Source: Litsea cubeba
Taxonomy: Eukaryota; Streptophyta; Magnoliopsida; Laurales; Lauraceae
Reading direction: 5' to 3'
NCBI GenBank assembly: GCA_012931725.1
Contig: CM022949.1
Span: 44,606,907-44,670,906 of the forward strand
Length of the DNA stretch: 64,000 bases
Within the stretch, counting starts at the first letter, position 1; each line of letters begins with the position of its first letter. This document shows positions 61,401 to 64,000 of this stretch, one piece after another. The notes below the pieces were generated by a model. The model had not been told where the DNA came from. It worked only from the letters and a program-made list of their open reading frames with translations, and ran no database searches. The position numbers and the translations under genes are program-made.

Positions 61401-63799
61401 CACCATAAAACATTAGAGCATCTGGTCTTGTTGATTAATTGGAGACTTGGGTGTTACGGATTTTGATCAGAAGAAGACTAACCGCAATAATATCCTCTAT
61501 TTTCTTTTTTATACAAAAAGAGTCTACTTCCGGCTTTCATTCTAACTCATAGGATCAATGAAGGAATTACAAATAAAGCAAAGCAAAAAAACAACGAAAA
61601 AGCATACAACTTTGTGTACAGATCTTGACACTAACTAAAATCCGCTCCTTGAACAAACAATAACAACCCATTTTCCATTTCAATGAGATAAAGTCCATCA
61701 ACAAAGAAAAGAAACCCGATTCACTGTTTCAACCAAACCCCAGATCCCCAATACTGCAAATAACAGAAACCCACAGAAAATCTTGCATTTTTTTTCAACC
61801 CCACCAAGAAAGAATCAAAGAAACGAAAGAGAGAAATGAGTTGAGGAGGACAGGGGATTTATATTATACCAGAAGCGGATAGAAACCAAAGGATGATTGC
61901 GCATAGAATGAGAACTAAGGGTATGATGTGTACGGCATTGTAGGGCATTGTAGGCTGCTTTTAATTTGGATACCTCCTTTGCAGTATCGGAGAGAGGATA
62001 ATATTTCGGAAGTAGATTAAGAGATTAGAGAGAGAGAGCAGTTTCAAAAGAAGTTAGAGATAGCAGTTCCAAAAGAGGGTAGTGGAGAGAGACGATAATG
62101 GAGAGAGAGGCTGGAGAGAGGGGATATATATCTTCATCTCAGCCCTTGGATTTATGTACATAGATCCAAGGGCTTAAAATGTCCCAGGATTCAAACACTG
62201 CTCTCCCATATTATATAGATATATATATATATATATATATAAAAGACATGATACAAATACTGGTACTATGTACTAAATGGATACTTAAGAACGATGTTTT
62301 TGCATATGTACTGTACCAGTCCCATCATTTCTTATAGTTCCAGTAGCTTTCTTTAACATAAAAAGTTTAAAGAGGAATGGATAATGATATTTCATTAATA
62401 ATTTTGTGTTTTAAAGAAAAAACTCTTTGCAGAAAAAAAATTCAAGTTACTTATGTGGTGTGAACATTTTTCAATAGGATCATAATATTAAATATGAAAT
62501 ATCATGTTATGGATAGGATATACCTGCATGGCTGTATCTGTATCCAGGTCTGAATTTTAGATTGTGCAATCATATCTCCGATTTCATACCCGTTCTCACC
62601 TGCATATGTAATGGGGCATCATAGTGTTTGTGTTCTACAGTCGTCATGTGACTGTTAGATATTTTCCTTCGAAGTATGGTAATATGCCACTAAAACTTCT
62701 CCTTTTTCTTATGCAGTGTAGACAATATGTGGCTAAAAATCGTGTATACTGACAAGTTTCTTGAATATATTCAACACCAATACTTGAAACTAAGTGCATT
62801 TCCTGCATTTTAAAATACATTGGTGGTGATGTCTGTAATTTGAGCATTCATAGCAATTCTAAATTTCTTTTAAAGATAGTGTTTTCCTACTTGGTTGTTT
62901 CGCAAAATTTTAGTCTTGATACCCTTGGAATGTGTGTAGGTCACTGCTCGAGCACGTTATAGTCTTGCATTTGGAGGCACATACCCAGATTTTTTTGTCA
63001 CAGATGATAAAGGCGGATTCATCGAAAGCCATTCATCAGAGACGATCAATGACACATCTTTGTCGTATCGTAGTCAAAGTGAATGGGCATTGTGTTTGCG
63101 AAATGCTTATCATCCTCTCTTACTTAAGCAGCATCGAGAAACTTTGCAAAGTGCCAGAAAGGATGTCAGTAATTTTGCTGCTGTAAGTTATTTGGTATTA
63201 GACTAATAAGTTGCTATCTTGATGTCTAGTGCTTTAAAGTTGAAGTGGCATCATTTTTTTTTTTAACAAAAAAACTGATTTTATTCTAGACATGTGCAAT
63301 TGGATTGGGACTGCCTATTCTCGTTGCTTCTGCATCGCAGATATCAGGATAGGCATTGCTAACACTACTGCATTAATTTCTACTGCAAGTTAGAATTCTG
63401 TTTTACTCATGTTTTAATAGTGCACTGGCTATGAATCCTCAGGAAATCAGGAGGAAAAAATTGCAGTGGGAGAATGTGGAGTCGGAAGAAAATCTGGATG
63501 AACATCTTAAATCCTTGAAAAATCGAGTAATAGTCAAACTTGGTGGAATACTTATCTTCTCTCTATAGACATTTTAACCAGTTTTCAATATGGAGTTCTG
63601 TGGAATCCCTATAGCATTCTGTTCATAAACCAAGTTTGGTTCTAATTTCAGGTTGCTCTATTGGAAGAAGCTCGTCCTGTCCCCGTTGATTTTCTTATTT
63701 CTACAAGAACTAAGGTTCTTGTTATTACTGGCCCCAATACAGGGGGAAAAACTATTAGTTTGAAGACGGTTGGCCTAGCTGCATTGATGGCAAAATCAG
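47488..63799 (+). CDS. MUTS2: MutS2-family protein (plant MUTS2), exons 1-12, 3' end outside window
   Basis: Exons with GT-AG borders and continuous phase: 47488-47760, 47848-47976, 48165-48332, 48419-48502, 50608-50658, 52360-52416, 52496-52578, 54017-54140, 54227-54286, 62940-63182, 63443-63526, 63652-63799; about 501 residues so far. Residues 1 to about 60 are Ser/Thr-rich and plastid-transit-like. Then come SDSLRVLEWDKVCDSVASFA, FMPLTEVIMGFVINQPLV, RRHREQVRMLERKLYQLMDH, VEPISAVPLNDELQQAR, and the ATPase Walker A VLVITGPNTGGKTISLKT. This is the order of MutS2 clamp, lever and ATPase regions. Bacterial MutS2 acts in recombination control and in resolving collided ribosomes; the plant role is not settled. 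The Smr domain and the rest of the ATPase lie beyond 64000. A giant MULE ends 257 bp upstream; a Helitron occupies intron 9. Confidence 0.93.
48503..50607. other. MUTS2 intron 4
   Basis: 2.1 kb with no gene. It contains a duplicated phrase CACAATGTGTCAATCCTCA (near 48893 and 48970) and an uninterrupted G run at 49406-49436. The 169-codon minus-strand frame overlapping the G run is an artefact of composition. Confidence 0.6.
49406..49436. repeat. Poly-G run of about 31 bases in MUTS2 intron 4
   Basis: Uninterrupted guanines on the transcribed gene's sense strand, preceded by GA-rich sequence. G-quadruplex formation in the pre-mRNA is possible. The exact length may be an assembly artefact. Confidence 0.9.
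50659..52359. other. MUTS2 intron 5
   Basis: 1.7 kb, non-coding. It contains the foldback MITE at 51723-51839. The minus-strand open frame at 51290-51865 has no domain and overlaps that MITE, so it is rejected as a gene. Confidence 0.55.
51723..51839. mobile_element. Foldback MITE in MUTS2 intron 5
   Basis: About 40-bp imperfect inverted repeats: CATGGAAAATGTTCACTTGC at the left and the reverse complement of CATGGAAAATATTAACCTGT at the right, continuing to a shared GACAGT. It is 117 bp, flanked by AT-rich sequence. Confidence 0.65.
52579..54016. other. MUTS2 intron 7
   Basis: 1.4 kb non-coding. A segment at about 53190-53370 is rich in repeated ACCCGAC/CAGACC-type words ('gacccagacccaac'), a degenerate simple repeat. 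No gene was seen. Confidence 0.5.
54500..54736. mobile_element. Foldback MITE in MUTS2 intron 9
   Basis: About 70-bp terminal inverted repeats. The left arm starts GCTCTCCTAAGTTGAAGCTT at 54500; the right arm reads GCTCCCCTAAGCTGAAGCTT on the minus strand from 54736. Both continue through CACAAATCAAAGTCGATTA. It is 237 bp and non-coding. Confidence 0.8.
54758..54877. mobile_element. Small MITE next to the Helitron in MUTS2 intron 9
   Basis: Inverted ends GAGATGCTCCTATGAGAG (54758) and the reverse complement of GAGATGCTACTATGAGAG (ending 54877), flanked by AT dinucleotide repeats. 120 bp. Confidence 0.7.
55623..56246 (-). CDS. Unrecognised 207-residue open frame inside the Helitron
   Basis: ATG at 56246, stop at 55623, same strand as the Helitron. 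The protein has normal composition (STPLKYYHGDDSLRVREW, IAETLPPVWDAVKKRI, LRRRGFEPNIADMVRSVVSS, acidic helix-rich C-terminus) and no low complexity, so a random frame is unlikely in this AT-rich DNA. I do not recognise the family. It could be a captured gene fragment or a capsid/gag-like piece of another mobile element. No membrane segment or signal peptide was seen. Confidence 0.4.
   Translation of the reverse strand: MSTPLKYYHGDDSLRVREWTNEFEHKPYKNDTPIAKYGSRKIQLAQWLRVCGGFIPERNVMIKIAETLPPVWDAVKKRIFETLRPWHAVEFVDQLQSFEKYIQPSWIQFRKEKMVKGTCVREHLLNKEKLFYNLRRRGFEPNIADMVRSVVSSLPHPWPIQDIHARLKTNFVDMRELGKTLEDIEIELTTMKALEDLEDGLNSNNNV
56500..58920. repeat. Degenerate short-repeat region and internal duplication in the Helitron
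   Basis: Words such as GAATTAGACCCAAAATCTGG and TTTAGACCCAATATTATGTC recur with changes at 56640-56890, 57930-57980 and 58720-58900. Longer matching segments lie about 1.5-2 kb apart: TTAATGAGCYGAAA near 56860 and 58885, and AGTCTKAACTG near 56510 and 58012. This suggests an old segmental duplication. It is non-coding. Confidence 0.6.
59000..62939. other. Remainder of MUTS2 intron 9 (5' half of the Helitron plus 720 bp of host intron)
   Basis: AT-rich, no recognised gene. An AT microsatellite lies directly beside the Helitron 5' end (62217-62241). The short frames at 60871, 61136 and 62644 have no domains. Confidence 0.5.
60671..60742. repeat. Internal copy of the Helitron 5'-end sequence as a short foldback
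   Basis: GGGAGAGCAGTTTTTGAATC is followed by a copy of TCCAAGGGCTCAAAATGTCC, then GATTCAAATAGTGCTCTC, closely matching the terminal segment at 62165-62210. Both arms of the foldback derive from the same terminal sequence, as if a second element end were nested here. Confidence 0.55.
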
Positions 63800-64000
63800 G
63801 TCTTGTAAATTCTTCTATGCTTTGCTTTTATTGTTCATATGTCAATAGAATTCTTTAATTCGCTAGAGACGTACGCATTCCATCTTGTTCTGGCAGTCGT
63901 TGAACTTTTAGGTTTTTTAATTTTTATGATCCACCCGATTTTGTGTCCCCTAGATAGATGGTTATTACGTTAGGGCCTGTTTCTTTGCTACAATTTCTAA

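Larger units (their letters stand above)
54892..62219 (-). mobile_element. Non-autonomous Helitron inserted in MUTS2 intron 9
   Basis: Read on the minus strand, the 5' end is TCTATATAATATGGGAGAGC (from 62219) and the 3' end is a hairpin, GCCGTGCC-TTTA-GGCACGG, followed by about 9 bases and CTAGT (54892-54896). It lies between A and T (plus 54891 a, 62220 t) with no target duplication, as Helitrons do. A second hairpin-forming sequence, AGCCCTTGGAT with its complement, lies just inside the 5' end. No Rep or helicase motifs were found. Contents: an unidentified 207-codon frame, a degenerate GAATTAGACCCAA repeat family, and gene-like leader sequence near 61600-62100 that might be captured. It accounts for most of the 8.65-kb intron. 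Confidence 0.75.

Overview
This is nuclear DNA of a flowering plant. Two host genes are split by many GT-AG introns, the intergenic DNA is AT-rich, and most of the window is transposons of five classes. The species cannot be fixed from the sequence.

Layout. (1) 1-5055, minus strand: the first four exons of a plastid-type SAM-dependent O-methyltransferase (caffeoyl-CoA OMT-like). Its introns hold a complete 315-bp TRIM retroelement and an old LINE remnant split by two mirror-image MITEs. (2) 5140-8210: a decayed Mutator-like element (MULE) inserted 85 bp upstream of that gene's ATG, carrying a broken FAR1-type fragment and a broken plant mobile domain (PMD) gene. (3) 9093-12784: a very young non-autonomous LTR retrotransposon whose LTRs differ at 1 of 464 positions, with a 74-bp tandem array and an extremely GC-rich block. 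(4) 14005-14642: a LINE remnant, followed by a 5.3-kb hAT element (14681-19957) with a dead transposase. (5) 20326-47230: a 26.9-kb giant MULE, complete with 135-bp terminal inverted repeats and a perfect 9-bp target duplication. (6) 47488 to the right edge, plus strand: twelve exons of a plant MutS2 gene. Its 8.65-kb ninth intron holds a 7.3-kb Helitron.

The giant MULE is the main discovery candidate. It encodes an apparently intact MURA-type transposase (PB1 domain, MuDR zinc finger, DDE core, SWIM finger, zinc knuckle), a nuclear-type protein resembling 'putative plant transposon protein' families, and a ten-exon gene fusing an N-terminal PMD to a C-terminal Ulp1/C48-like cysteine protease. 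Both non-coding flanks of this core carry the same palindrome, AACGATATCGTT: 6 exact copies on the left, 10 on the right, none found in the core. Diverged copies sit at the inner edges of both TIRs. A second array inside the element holds 23 exact copies of another palindrome, GGTTCGAACC, in pairs 21 bp apart on a 74-bp period. The element also carries three tandem arrays of about three units each (about 606, 505 and 770 bp).

The two host genes are divergent, and both MULEs landed just upstream of a host start codon (85 bp and 257 bp away). This fits the known MULE preference for gene 5' ends. The 42 kb between the two genes is nearly all transposon-derived.
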